A DNA stretch of 64,000 nt from Liolophura sinensis (Eukaryota; Mollusca; Polyplacophora; Chitonida; Chitonidae). The DNA lies in NCBI RefSeq assembly GCF_032854445.1, contig NC_088300.1, positions 21,311,608-21,375,607 of the forward strand. The letters run 5' to 3'. Below the pieces are notes generated by a model. It saw only the letters and a program-made list of their open reading frames with translations, was not told where the DNA came from and did not search any database. Every line of letters starts with the position of its first letter. Position 1 is the stretch's first letter. The position numbers and the translations under genes are program-made. Shown in pieces: positions 45,137 to 56,932 of the stretch.

Positions 45137-45254
45137 AGTGAGTGAGTGCATGGGGTTTAACGTCGTACTTAATTTTTCAGTCAAATGACGACGAAGGAGT
45201 CCTTAGGGCGCATGTACGTGTAATGTGCCTCCTTCTTGCAGTACGGAAGGCTTT
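45137..45254 (-). mobile_element. SINE-B 3' fragment, minus orientation
   Basis: Reversed tail gagtgagtgcatggggttta, then acgacgaaggagtccttagg and gtgcctccttcttgcag. The head half is absent. Confidence 0.85.
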
Positions 45255-45489
45255 GAAGTCTGACGGTTTAGTCTGGCTTACTGAGAATGAGAAATGAAAA
45301 CTAAGTATAGCGATTCGGTGAATTATCATATCACACATTAGAAGGCTTGTTCAATTTTCAAAATACACCTTTTAATGAATCACATTACATGTTGGAATTG
45401 TGAATTATCATATCATAGATTTGAACGCTGTGTTGAATTATTGTATTACACATTTAAATGATTTGCTGAGTCATCATTTTACACATTCG

Positions 45490-45662
45490 ATTTATTTATT
45501 TATTTATTTATTATTTGATTGGTGTTTTACGACGTACTGAAAAATATTTCACTTATACTACGGTGGCCAGCATTATGGTGAGAAAATACTACATATGTAC
45601 ACACACCTAATGACTCCTCGTCGTTATATGAGTGAAGTTAACTACGGACGTTAAACCCTAAG
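45490..45662. mobile_element. Chimaeric SINE fragment (SINE-A tail inverted, joined to SINE-B 3' end)
   Basis: 45,490-45,592 is a reversed SINE-A tail and body (tttgattggtgttttacgac; ggtggccagcattatggtga). From about 45,605 the sequence becomes the plus-strand SINE-B 3' end (gactcctcgtcgttatatga; cggacgttaaaccctaagca), followed by CATA repeats. Confidence 0.7.
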
Positions 45663-46290
45663 CATACATACATACACACATACACACATAGAAGGCTTTG
45701 GCGAGTTATCGTATTATACCGTAGACTGATTTGTTGAATTATCACGTTACACGTGGAAACGCTGTTGTGAATCACCAAATCATACCTTACAATGATTTGG
45801 TGAATTGTCTTGCTATATGCTATACATTATAACTCTTTGATGAATTATCAGCTGACCCAGTAGATGACTTGGGTTAATTATCATGTTACACATTAAAATT
45901 AAGGATTTGATCAATTATCTTATACCACATTAGGCCTATAATTATTTCTGTGCACAGCCTGACAAGGTGTTTAACAAGCAACATGCCAGTTCAGTCTGAT
46001 GGGATGCCAGTGTTCATGATTCCCTTGTAAGTCACTAGTCTCATGAACGCGCGGCGTGGAATAGAAGAGTTTGCCTGAGCAGTCATACGATTATGTAACG
46101 AATGTGGATTATAGTTTGATATTGTGTTTACCCTTCATAAGTATATGTCAGAAGATAGTATCGTGCGATACTGCGTTCCACAGATTTTGTTGTTTAATTC
46201 CTATGATGTTCATTATAGATTTGGAGTTATGTGTACTTGCATTGAACAGCATATCGCGCTTTTGGTTGCACTGAGGCGACATTTTTTGTA

Positions 46291-46673
46291 TCAGTGAAGA
46301 TAACTATACCATGACCCGCCGTCGGGACAAACATAACCGACCGTTATATTGTAAATATAGTAACCAGATACTTTCACTTTTTTCTTGGCTTCGTTTAACA
46401 GCTCAAAGTTGACCTGGATATTTGCATTGCTTTTTGGACAGAACTGATGTTCAGTCCTCAGTCCACATAGAAAGTTGCATACACAGGCTTTTAACCTAAG
46501 TGCTTGCATGACAGAGTGGCCTTTGTTTCTCGCCAAGTCGATATTGAAAAGATAAGGTATAATTTTAGATTGTGCCAGGTGACTATGTTGGCGTATTGTA
46601 TGATTGAGCTTCACTGTGTCTGCAGAAGAGAAGTCCCACTGCCAGTATTGGTCAATTCCTGGTTGCACTTACC
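46291..46673 (-). other. Unassigned minus-strand open frame, possible exon
   Basis: A 125-codon minus-strand frame. Its C-terminal half reads like a real protein: FCPKSNANIQVNFELLNEAK, then KKVKVSGYYIYNITVGYVCP and DGGSW, with one N-glycosylation site (NIT) and spaced Cys. A consensus minus-strand donor (GAG|gtaagt) sits at 46,672. I do not recognise a family; it could be an exon, a pseudogene or chance. Confidence 0.25.
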
Positions 46674-46679
46674 TCAGGG

Positions 46680-47694
46680 ATTATACATCCTAGATAACTT
46701 ACTTGAATTAACAGCACGCAGATGATGTGCAAACAGAGAATAAACCGGGACAAAAATACTTCATAAAACATCCATCTTCACAGATCAAAAGCAGAAAAAG
46801 TCAAACTTCTGGTGTTTTCTGTCAAATATGTGTTTGGTGCAAAGAAACGCAGGTCTTCTTGTCTGGACTGTTTGCTTCGAATCCTGGCTAATTACATCAT
46901 ATGCCACATGACCCAATTCGTCGGCTATTACGGGATGCCATAGGAAGGGCTCGGAGTAATTTCATTTTACGGCACCAAGTCAACACCTCTCTGGCCATCA
47001 AAAGCCGCACGCGATAATCTCTATCTCATCGCACAATTGGGGTTACAGTCCCTTTAAGGCTTCTTGGTATATGTTTTCTGTCAGCGCTTTCCGGCAAAAT
47101 ATTACATAAAAAGACGGTTTTCCGGATTCACATTTACAAGTTGCATCGCTTCAATGGCACCATCTCCATGATGCATATTTATGAATACATCTTTTTCATA
47201 CAAATGCAAAATGAAACACATTATGTTAGAATTTTAAGATTTGTTAAGAACAAAGAATTAGCATATGTATAGTGTTCGAACGTCTTTATATGCTGGAGTT
47301 AAACAGAGAAATCATTTTATGGTAGGTTCTTGGATGTCGGATGAACAGGCCTTAGAATAGGACTTTAACAGGAATGGTTATTAGTGCGGCTATAAGGAGA
47401 CCAGAGATTGATAATGTTTCAAGCTTGCAAAATTTAATTTAATTGTGTTCTATTTATACTTTGTTATTACATTATTTAAAAGCCTTTAGGGATTTTTTCG
47501 ACAATGCCGAAGATGTTTCTTTGACAACTAGGTTAAATCCCACAATGCAAGGCACTGTAAGCACTAGTACTTTATAAACCAATTTAATGCACGCATGACG
47601 ATGCTCTGAAATTGTAGAGAAATTTGCAAGATACCGTTCAGTAAGCCAGTAATACCGTGTTTAAAGAGTAAAGAATACATCCAGGTAAGTGCCT
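46680..47694 (+). other. Unique sequence ending in a perfect splice donor
   Basis: No coding evidence. It ends in CCAG|GTAAGT (intron from 47,695), one of three perfect plus-strand donors in this otherwise empty region, so its right end could be a non-coding exon. Confidence 0.3.
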
Positions 47695-48091
47695 ATTTGC
47701 ATGGTCCATTACATCTGTAATGTAGTTTTAGTACAACAAATAAATGTTCACAGCCTATGTGTGTACACAACAAATAACGTACGCACCTCATGATCGTATT
47801 ACATGCTTTACGCTCATAATGTTACTCATTGTTATAATACTGAAGAATACAACATACATACCTCAGATCAGTGGTCAACTTGAATGCCAACAGTTGAACA
47901 AATACTGAAATTCTTACTTCACATTGCACAAACCGTCCTAGTTTGTTAAAAAAAAATGCATGCTGTTAAGTGCTTGGCGCAAACCGTTAGGTATCGGACG
48001 GTCGATACCTCTGGTACACCGTAATAGTATATGCATGGCGGCTGGTATCGACCCTTTAAGACTAGCTGACTGGACAATGGGGTTAATCCTC

Positions 48092-48100
48092 TATAAAAAG
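48092..48100 (+). promoter_or_regulatory. TATA box candidate
   Basis: TATAAAAAG, a strong TATA consensus, followed by ctcgcgcgcatcacctgtct, where a start site about 30 bases downstream would fall. No downstream coding exon or donor is recognised within 1 kb. Confidence 0.3.
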
Positions 48101-48512
48101 CTCGCGCGCATCACCTGTCTGCACCTTAATATGTTATACCACTATAGTCTACCAACGTCATCAGAACATTCAGCAATAACTGGATTGTCTCTGTGTACGG
48201 CTTTTAGCTATTGAACAGTGAACGCTTGTGCTCTGGTCCTTGCAAGAAGTCTCTGACGTGTTTTAGGCTTTTTGTTTATTGCGGATGAGAGTCGGATACG
48301 ACTCTAAGTCAGGAAGTTTGCCAGTTTCCTGGTGAAGAGCGGCGCAGGGTTTTCCCCGATCCCAACCTGGTTTCCTTTGTGCAAACACCTAGCCACAATC
48401 GTGAGACGTTCTTGAATACTTTCTGAACTCTTAAAAGATACATGAAATTCTTGGCTCTTATGCAGTTTAGGATGTGTCCTGACATGCAAATATACAAAAA
48501 ATCTTCTTACTT

Positions 48513-48567
48513 GTGTGAAATATTCTTGAGTACAGCGTAAAAACACCAATCAAATAAATAAATAAAT
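48513..48567 (+). mobile_element. SINE-A 3' end fragment
   Basis: Only the last ~55 bases remain: gtgaaatattcttgagtaca, then caccaatcaaataaataaat. Confidence 0.8.
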
Positions 48568-49267
48568 CTTAGCTTTCTTCTAGGGGCCTAACTTTCTTAA
48601 TTTTCTTTAAAACCATAATTTTTATTTCAAACTTCCTTTTCATGTATCTTTGAGTAATATTTGCGGTCTTGACGCTCATAGAGTAAGTGAGGCGATGAAT
48701 ATAGTACTGTTCGGATCGGTGTCAAGAAACACTGTCCCGGTGGAGCGTCATGTATGGTATATACGGCATGTAACGTTAAAGTCAGACGGCAATGCAACTA
48801 TGATGACCCGAGAACCGTCCTTCTGTAAGGAAACGTCGTGAATCGACCGAGATAATGTTTACCCCTAAGTAATACTCGCTCATGCCTGCAGTTGCACGGC
48901 TTCCAAGCAGTCTGCATGAATGGTTGTAAGCTTCTGCTTCAGTACTCAGGAGTTTGCGACATGACAATGTTTGTAACAGTCTTTTTGCTGCAAGACAGCA
49001 AAACATTGGAAGCCGGTATGATATTTTGTGATAATCTGTAAAATCACACTGTTTCCTTCCCAACAAATACGTGTTTATATCCATTTGAATGTCCATTTGT
49101 CTTTCGAAAACTGTCGTGGATGGATGTTTGTTACTTTTGTACGTATATAAAATACAAAATATATTGTCAGGCCTGGTTGTGTGGGAGGAATCACGTGAGT
49201 GGTATAGATCACCTAATCGTGTCAAGGATATAGATAGGAAAGATACTACTGGCGGAATCCCAATCGA
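48568..49267. other. Unique sequence with a 171-codon minus-strand open frame
   Basis: The minus-strand frame 48,782-49,297 is the longest here that is not made of repeats. It shows no family motif and its N-terminal part overlaps SINE-C, so chance is likely. Confidence 0.2.
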
Positions 49268-49510
49268 TTGATCAGTGTTTAACGCCGTGTTCAACAATAT
49301 TTCATTTATATGGCGAGAATCAGGTTTGTGGGTGGACGAAACCGGACTGATGGACGTAAATGTCCGGCCATCGCGAGGAACCTGAGAAATCCTCTTGCCT
49401 GAAATTCGCAGACAAAATGACGGGAGTTGGATTCGAACACGCGACCAAATGGGTCTTATGGTCGTAGTGAGTCAACATCTTAATCCTCTGAGCGAGAGAT
49501 GCCCTGCTCT
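49268..49510 (-). mobile_element. SINE-C, tRNA-derived, minus orientation
   Basis: On the minus strand the right end is tRNA-like: box A area tctctcgctcagaggattaa and box B gtgttcgaatccaactcc. The body contains cggacatttacgtccatcag; the tail end is the reverse of agtgtttaacgccgtgttca. Only one copy is seen here. Confidence 0.7.
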
Positions 49511-52500
49511 GTGGGATTTAATGAAGTCATTGGTATAGCTCACTTAATTGTTTCATGAGTTAAGATGACAAAAAACAAAAAAGAAAAAAAAAAGGAACAT
49601 TTGAAAGCGCTTTCAAGCTAACAATAGAAATACTCGCAACATACCCTTGAAATTACTGACGAGTAATATTGCAAAGAAAAATCTGAAACACAGCATCATA
49701 ACGAATTTCAACTGCCCGCTGTGGATGCCAAATATTTCACTCCTCTTCTGAAATAACTACGGTTCTATTAATTGTTTTGTTTTTGTTTTGTTCCATATAG
49801 CATGTAATAATAACGTGGGAAATAGTTCATACTGTGTTGGTAATGTATTAAATTTTAACCCTTTAACAATCTGAGTAATTGTTTACACAAGGTTACTGGC
49901 TATTATAACAGTACACAGTCGTGTTATGTATATTGACGATTGTTGAGTGGAAAGAAAATTATTGGTTATGATAATTCACAAAACCTATCGAAGCAAACTT
50001 TAACGCATATTTTCATGTTGTATTCTGCTGTAATATGAAAATCTAAATTACAAGGATTTTCTGGATCTTAGGAGGTTTTGTTATTGAAACATAAGTAATG
50101 TTCTAATGATTCAGTGTCAATAGATTGAAGGGATTCGATCTTGAAGTTTTATTGGTTTGTATCGGAACGACGAAGAAAACTAAGAAAAGTCAGCCAGGCT
50201 TCCGAGTGCAGGCGCATTGTTACCAGTCATGTTCCTTTGGTTAGTGTTTGAAGTTACCTTTGCTCTGTTGGAAAAATTGTAAATGTAAGATGTAAAGTGT
50301 TTGAGCGATCACTTAATAATCTTGGCAAACAGGCATTTTATGTGGATGATACACCGTGAATTTATACTCATACCTTTGCACCTAGTCAATTTTTTTCTGT
50401 TCTTCAAATAACTGAATACTTTTCTCGCAGGTTTACCATTCATCAAGACCCACCACGTGATTGAGGCTACTACGGTAACAAAATCACATGACCACATTTT
50501 TCGGCTACATTTTCATGCTACATGGACATTTGTTATATTTGAAGACAAAAACTAAAGCCAGAACATTATGGTGTATAGTACAAACGCAAAAGTTTAGGCG
50601 ATACATTTTTTCAATTTTTTCAACTGAATTCATTGAACTTCTGTTAGTAAAAGCAGTTCGCATACGTAGCGTTGATGGTAATGGGTTTATACCTATGAAG
50701 CATGACTGCCGAGTGGGGGTTGGGGTTGGTGTGGGCTCCTTCCTGGGCGCTGATGGATAAGATAAAATGTTTTGTGAGACAGTTTTCGATGGTGAGTTAT
50801 CGTCACTCGTGAGAGCTTCAGAGCTTAGGCCGAAATGTGTTTAATTCATCAGAACGGTTGTGACTGAGGCATGGTATAGGCCTATTGGTGAGAGGGCACT
50901 GTCCTGTGAGAAAGGTAAGTCGCAAAGCTTCGGGCTGTTAGGGTTGGGCACCTCCCTGACCCCTCCACACGTCTAACATAGTACCGTAGGCATCTGATCA
51001 GACGGGCGTGAGGCTGTGAAATGACCACTGAGACCCTGTATATGTGCCCTGTGTGAATTCCACGGCCCCCACCAGAGTAAAGTTGAGGCACCTATAATAC
51101 ACCAAACGGTAACACCCCAATCACTTTTCTGGCCATGGAGTTAGATTTCGTGTTGATTGTCCCTGTTCCCAGGAGAAAGGTTCGATTCATCAACTGTCTG
51201 ACCAATCAGGCTTAAGAGGAAACCAATTAGTGGTAAAAATACTTGATCTGTCGGCGTCAGCTGTGGGAAGCTTAGATTCCAGTCTTTGTTCTAGCACAGG
51301 TAAGTCACTTTTCGCTAGTTAACCATTCTCACCTGGTTTGCCAGGTGGCGTGATGTCACACCTAATTTACTTGGAGATTGTTGGCACTGTTAGCTGTTCG
51401 CTTGTTATCACAACCTAATGGCTTGTTTCTGCAAGCCACGCCACTCCAAAGGCGAAGAGTGTCAGACTAACAAGAAAAACGAACCGCTTACTATCACTAA
51501 GGACTGTTTTAATGATAACCGGGAGAACTTTACATCCGACACACGACACTTCGAAAAGATGTGGATAATGAAATTTTTATGTCACCATAGAGATAAAGTA
51601 ATGCCACACGAATCGGACGTTTACCCGTCTTATTAACTTCCTAACTTGTCACAGTGACTGGAAGAACGCGATATGCAGTCGTGCTCTGCAAAAGACTGCA
51701 CTAGTTCACTTGGACTCCTCAGTACCCATATCCATGGTGCTGCGACTTGCGAACATTGATCCGAGTACATATACCACCATAATATAAATTATGGACGCAA
51801 AACGGAGATACACGAGCCTGAAGTTGGAACAAATCGTTACCACGACAAAGACATATTCTCCAATACTTAAAATTCGAGTACCAGGTTGTTGATTCCATGA
51901 TGTTTCAAAACGATTGAGAATTGCAACTGATAGACACTAACCACAAACGGAGAAGACCTCAATTTGGACAGTAGTGTACTCACATACTATCTCACTTTAT
52001 CGTCTTGTCATGTTGACAAAGATATTTGCTTGACACCGTCTCTGATATAGATAGAGTTGGTAGTCGTGTTGAGATTTTCCTAAAATAGCTGAAGCAAATC
52101 TAACACAATTTGGCTGAAGGCCTAGTCCTGAACATGGGTTTATATGACTAAATGGATTTGACTTCAAGGATTGTCAGTCTGGTTTTTGGTTTGTCTGGGA
52201 CTCTCCTCGGTCATGTGACCATAAACGATCGCCTGCATCGTACCTCTGAAACATTTTCTCTTAATTCTGTTAGTTTTCAAAGAGTATTTGTTCAGTGTGA
52301 ATATGTTTTCGTCTTTTTTTTCTTTGTTGGTTACTCGATTTCGAATAGACAATATCTTCAAATTTTTGTATTATAATTTGCCAGAAATCGTTTATGTATA
52401 TACATTGGCAGATTTCACATTTTGCCATTGTGTTTCGCGTTCCCAAACATCTTGATGTTGTCGTACCTGACTGTATAATAATTAAACTCTTGCAGAATTT

Positions 52501-52620
52501 TTCAATGCTAAATGAGCTTTTCTGACAAACACACATCGCTAAGATGTTTGAATTCAACGTGGTCCTTTGACTTTCAACCTATTATAACTGACTGATTCAT
52601 TCATTAATGGATTGGTTTTT
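49511..52620 (+). other. Intergenic, with a perfect splice donor at 51,300
   Basis: No SINE, array or conserved protein in about 3.1 kb. The only notable signal is cacag|GTAAGTCAC at 51,300, which could close a non-coding exon starting somewhere after about 51,100. Confidence 0.4.
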
Positions 52621-52895
52621 CGATTGATTGATTTAATGCTTGGTTGGTATTTAACGCCATACACACATATATCACGGCTGTCAGTTATAATGTAGAAGGA
52701 AACCGGAGTACCTGGGGTAAACCACTGACCTTTGTCAAGTGACTGGCGAATTTTCTAACATGTGACATACAGATGTGCACACCGTATTAATGGAAGACGA
52801 GATTATGGCCTTCTACGAAAGCAAGAAGTCATGAACAGTCCATGAACGGGATTGAAACCACATCTCTTGTGCTTCAGTACTACATTGTGATTGAG
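52621..52895 (-). mobile_element. SINE-D copy, minus orientation
   Basis: Tail side ttggtatttaacgccataca, core gtacctggggtaaaccactg and acctttgtcaa. Near the right end is a reversed box B (gggattgaaaccac). The core is shared with 21,990, 39,300 and 60,365. Confidence 0.65.
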
Positions 52896-53961
52896 AATGA
52901 AACATAAAATAGTTGCTCAAAATATCCCTCTTCTTCAACAGTTGGGCGATGGATACCTTTCGAAGCGCTAATGCGGGCTACAGGCTTTAAAAAATTCCAA
53001 GCTCAAACAGTGCCCGATCTGTGCGCTGATGACAGACATGTTGGTTAAAAATAGTCAGCAGTATAACGAACGGATGTGTGCGTTTGTCATTGTATTATAT
53101 TTATCGTATTAATTAAGCTATATATTGCTCTTTTATAAGATCTCATATATAGGTCGTTTTAGCTTTAGTTTTTACATTGATATGCAGGATGACTACAAGG
53201 CTAATGGAAGTAGGAAATGCCTTGAGGAGATATTATTGCACAATCCACAATTCCACATCTAATCAACATTTGACATGGCGGGCCTTTTTATTACAGGCAA
53301 GATGACTGTATTTATTTGATTGGTGTTTTACGCCGTACTCAAGAATATTTCACTTATACGACGCCGACCAGCATTATGGTGGGAGTTTTTCGGTCAGGTC
53401 CGGGCTGCTGACTATCGGACAGAGGGTCGTCCTAGTCGTGCTTAGCCCCGGGGAATAATCACAACATTTAGATAATGAAACCATCATACACAAAGAGTAT
53501 CCCACTATCTCGTTCAGTTCACCCACGGCCACTTTTATTCCCATATCTTGCCTCCCTTAGGTCATGGTGTGTGTGTTAACTGTGGCTATAGTTAGATTAA
53601 ATCATCCACCTCCTCTAATTCGCTTCACGAACGACATCAATGAAAGAGGATAACACGGACCAATATGCCAATAAACTATTGCCCCGCCGGCCGGGCATCG
53701 AGAGCCACTATAGAGACAGGGGTAAAGCCGCGATGGAATGGGGTATGACATGAATGAGGTGTGTGGGGGCGTGGGAGTTGAGAGAACCTCCATGACCCTC
53801 AGAGTGTTTTTTTCTTCGCAGAGAAATGGTGCATTAGACGGCCAGCAGGACTTTGTGTCTAGTCGTTAGGAAAACAACCGCAATTTTCAGGCATCACGGA
53901 ACACACAAATAAAAAGTTGCATGAAACAAAAAAATATAGATACAACCTAAATGACAATGTA
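52896..53961. other. Intergenic around a SINE-A fragment
   Basis: Apart from the SINE-A tail at 53,310-53,385, nothing is recognised. Confidence 0.4.
53310..53385 (-). mobile_element. SINE-A 3' end fragment, minus orientation
   Basis: Reversed tail tttatttgattggtgtttta, then cgccgtactcaagaatattt and ccagcattatggtggga. Truncated beyond this point. Confidence 0.85.
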
Positions 53962-54233
53962 GGGGGCCTCCGTGGCTCAGTTGTTTAGCGCGCTAGCGCA
54001 GCGTAATGAGCCAGGAGTCTCTCACCAATGCGGTCGCTGTGAGTTCAAGTCCAGCTCATGCTGGCTTACTCTCCGGCCGTACGTGGGAAGGTCTGACAGC
54101 AACCTGCGAATGGTCTTGGGTTTCCCCCGGGCTGTGCCCGGTTTCCACCCACCATAATGCTGGCCGCCATCGTATAAGTGAAATATTCTTGAGTACGGCG
54201 TAAAACACCAATCAAATAAATAAATAAATAAAA
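53962..54233 (+). mobile_element. SINE-A full-length copy (best preserved)
   Basis: The tRNA-like head ggggcctccgtggctcagtt has a box A-like sequence and the box B-like gtgagttcaagtcc. The body follows (ctccggccgtacgtgggaag; ccaccataatgctggccgcc) and then the AATAAATA tail. It is the reference copy for the family in this window. Confidence 0.93.
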
Positions 54234-54849
54234 ATGAAACTCTAATAAATCGGTAATCACATCTTTCGTCCTTCATTAACTAAGCCAGGGGGAAATTTAC
54301 GAAATACATCAGAGAATGAATACATCAGAGACAAACAATATGTATTTATGAATGAATAAAAGACATCTGAGGGCTGATGCACGATAACGGTACTACTGGT
54401 GTTCATTGTTCTTCAGCAACATACCATATACCCATCAGCCCCATTGCTCCTTTTTATGATTAACTTTAATGTTGACAAAGGTTATAGGCGTAATTTCATA
54501 ATCTGATCACATTCTCCGGTGTTGCCGATGGCGACTTTCGGCACTACACGGTTGATGGCAAATAACGACCGTAAATATGCCTTCATTTCCCTCGTTTTTC
54601 AAATGATGTTGGTCCAAAGTTGGGGAAAATACCATCTTTTACGTAGTATGTTTCCAATTGCATAAAAATTTTTTGAAAAAAGATGAACACAGTAAATTGT
54701 CTGATGACCAGACACCTGTTAGTTCAGTCAAATTGTTGGGAACTCCTTTCGCACAGCTGAGGTTAGTCGACTTGTTATTACGTGAATGTGTTGAAGATAG
54801 CCGCCCCTCTCTTGCTGTCTTGTTGCTAATCCCTCTGTCAGAGCGATAA
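54234..54849. other. Unique sequence, nothing recognised
   Basis: Between the full SINE-A and the 46-bp array; no exon or repeat is seen. Confidence 0.4.
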
Positions 54850-55630
54850 CTGTGGACTGTATATTGTCATTTTGCGAAATCCCTTTGTTGGATAATCAAG
54901 GAGAGTTGCCTTGTTGCAAAAATTTCTCTGTCAGATCAGCAACTATGAAAAGTCGCCTTGTTGCGAGACCCTTGCGTTATATAATCAACTATGAACAGTC
55001 GCTGTTTTGCCACATCCCTCTGTTATATCAACACTATGAACAGTCGCTGTTTTGCGAGATCCCTCTGTCAGATCAACAACTATTGACAGTCGCCTTGTTG
55101 CGAGACCATTCCGTTATATCAAAAACTATGATCAGTCGTTGTTTTGCGGGATCCCTGTGTTATATCAAGAACTATGAACAGTCTCTGTTTTGAAAGATCC
55201 CTCTGTCAGATCAACAGCTATGAACAGTCGCCTTGTTGCGAGATCCCTCTGTCACTCTGTTATGAAAGTCCCTATTTCAGATTAACAACTGTAGACTGTT
55301 GTCTTGTTGCGCGATCCCTCTGTCGGATAATTCACGGCAGTCGTCTTGTTGTGAGATCCTTCAGTCAGATCAACAACTGTAAACTGTTATGTCGTTGCAA
55401 GATCCCTCTGTCGGATAGTTAGGGGCAGTCGTCTTGTTGTGAGATCTCAAAGTCAGATTAAATAAGGTAGACTGCTGTCAAGTTGCGAGATTTGTCTGTC
55501 ACATCGACAAATTTCGACTATTGTCTGGTTGCGAGGTCCGTCTGTCACATCGACAAATGTGGACGTTGTCTTATTCTGATATCCTTCTGTCGGATAATAA
55601 CGATAGTCGTCTTGTTGCTCTGATATAACC
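54850..55630 (+). repeat. 46-bp minisatellite, about 16 degenerate copies
   Basis: Unit: gaacagtcgctgttttgcga + gatccctctgtcagatcaac + aactat. The cagtcg anchor recurs at 54,996, 55,041, 55,087, 55,133, 55,179 and 55,225, spaced 45-46. Copies become more degenerate to the right. Confidence 0.93.
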
Positions 55631-55911
55631 CTCTTGCGAATACGGAAGCCCAATCGCCTAGTTTATGAATATGTCTTTATGGCCGATGACTGAGTGCGCT
55701 ATCTCCAGTTACCTGTTACTCTGACAGATGAGAGACAGATGTGTCACATTTCTTTATTCGTCTTGTTGCTCTGATATAACCCTCTTGCGAATACGGAAGC
55801 CCAATCGCCTAGTTTATGAATATGTCTTTATGGCCGATGACTGAGTGCGCTATCTCCAGTTACCTGTTACTCTGACAGATGAGAGACAGATGTGTCACAT
55901 TTCTTTATTCA
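55611..55911 (+). repeat. 151-bp perfect tandem duplication
   Basis: cttgttgctctgatataacc and the bases up to tttctttattc occur twice, at 55,611 and 55,762, with no difference that I can find. It abuts the right edge of the 46-bp array. Confidence 0.95.
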
Positions 55912-56494
55912 TCTTTTAACTTCCTGATACTTCTGTCATATGCATATTATTTTGATTCCAGCTACTTTGTCCATGCCATACAAATTTTATGGCATACTTT
56001 GTGTCCATTATCTCCATATGTATCTCTGTTAGATGACACCTATAGCATCAGTCCTCCTGTCTACATACTCATACATGTAAAATCTTGTTAAAACCTATTG
56101 GGATATTCCAAAACCCATGGGTTTTCCTCCTCCAGTTTTATTTCCATATTAAGGATTATTCTATTTTATGTATATACTGGACTGTGATGTACAAATGTAT
56201 GCCGCTTGTTATTAATTGTCAAATAAACAAACAAACACACACGTTTGTTGTCTCATGTTGTCGCATGAACCCTGTAAGTGCTCTATTATACCATGCACCG
56301 CGCCATCGAATTATTATGGCTACACACCACTTATGGCAGCCATATTGTGGTGACCACGATCATGTGCCCATGACCTGAATTACGTACTGTAGTCTGTTTC
56401 ATAAAATTATATATGTGCACATATCATTTCATTTTCTTCTACGTTCAGCTATACTCATAATAATACCACGCGGTTAAATCTGTTTTGATTGCAG
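55912..56494. other. AT-rich sequence upstream of the GPA2-like exon
   Basis: No repeat or coding frame of note. It ends in a usable acceptor, tgttttgattgcag (56,494), that could open the 5' UTR part of the next exon. Confidence 0.4.
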
Positions 56495-56932
56495 ACCACC
56501 AGCAACTTCGGGACCACTGAGAGGGAAAGCAACAGAAGGACGGCAGACAAGTGTTACGAGTGCCCTTATTAGGATACCATCATCGTGTGAGGAATTTTCT
56601 CGGAGTGGGCACGTCCTCAATACAGCCAGTCTTTGGCCAGCAGGGGAAAAAAGTAAACGTTGTCAGGAATTGCACGATTTGTGTATGAAGTTTGGCGCTT
56701 AAGCGGCTCGTGGTCGAAGTTCCAATATCAGCACTTATAGTACACAGCGTAACAGTGTCCAATCTAGCCGCCCTGCTCTGTGATAGTGTCGTGCCGAGTT
56801 ACATCGCAGAAGATACAGGCTTTTAGAGACAGGAATCTGAATTGTGCTGCGTAATTGTACAGTGACAGTGCCCTGCAGGTGATAGTGCCCAGTGCTCGTG
56901 CCCGGCCGACTGTGTGCGGCTGACTATAGAAG
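56495..56932 (+). other. Possible 5' UTR of the GPA2-like gene
   Basis: Between the acceptor tgattgcag and the ATG. CpG-containing, no long frame, several stops in the frame of the ATG. It could equally be the promoter and leader of an unspliced first exon. Confidence 0.4.

Noticed and set aside
48782-49297. 171-codon minus-strand open frame as a gene
   Set aside because: Its start lies in SINE-C, composition is not protein-like over most of its length, and no family is recognised.
53962-54060. True tRNA gene at the SINE-A and SINE-B heads
   Set aside because: Box A/B-like sequences are present, but stems are imperfect, and each head continues into a SINE body and tail and occurs in several copies.
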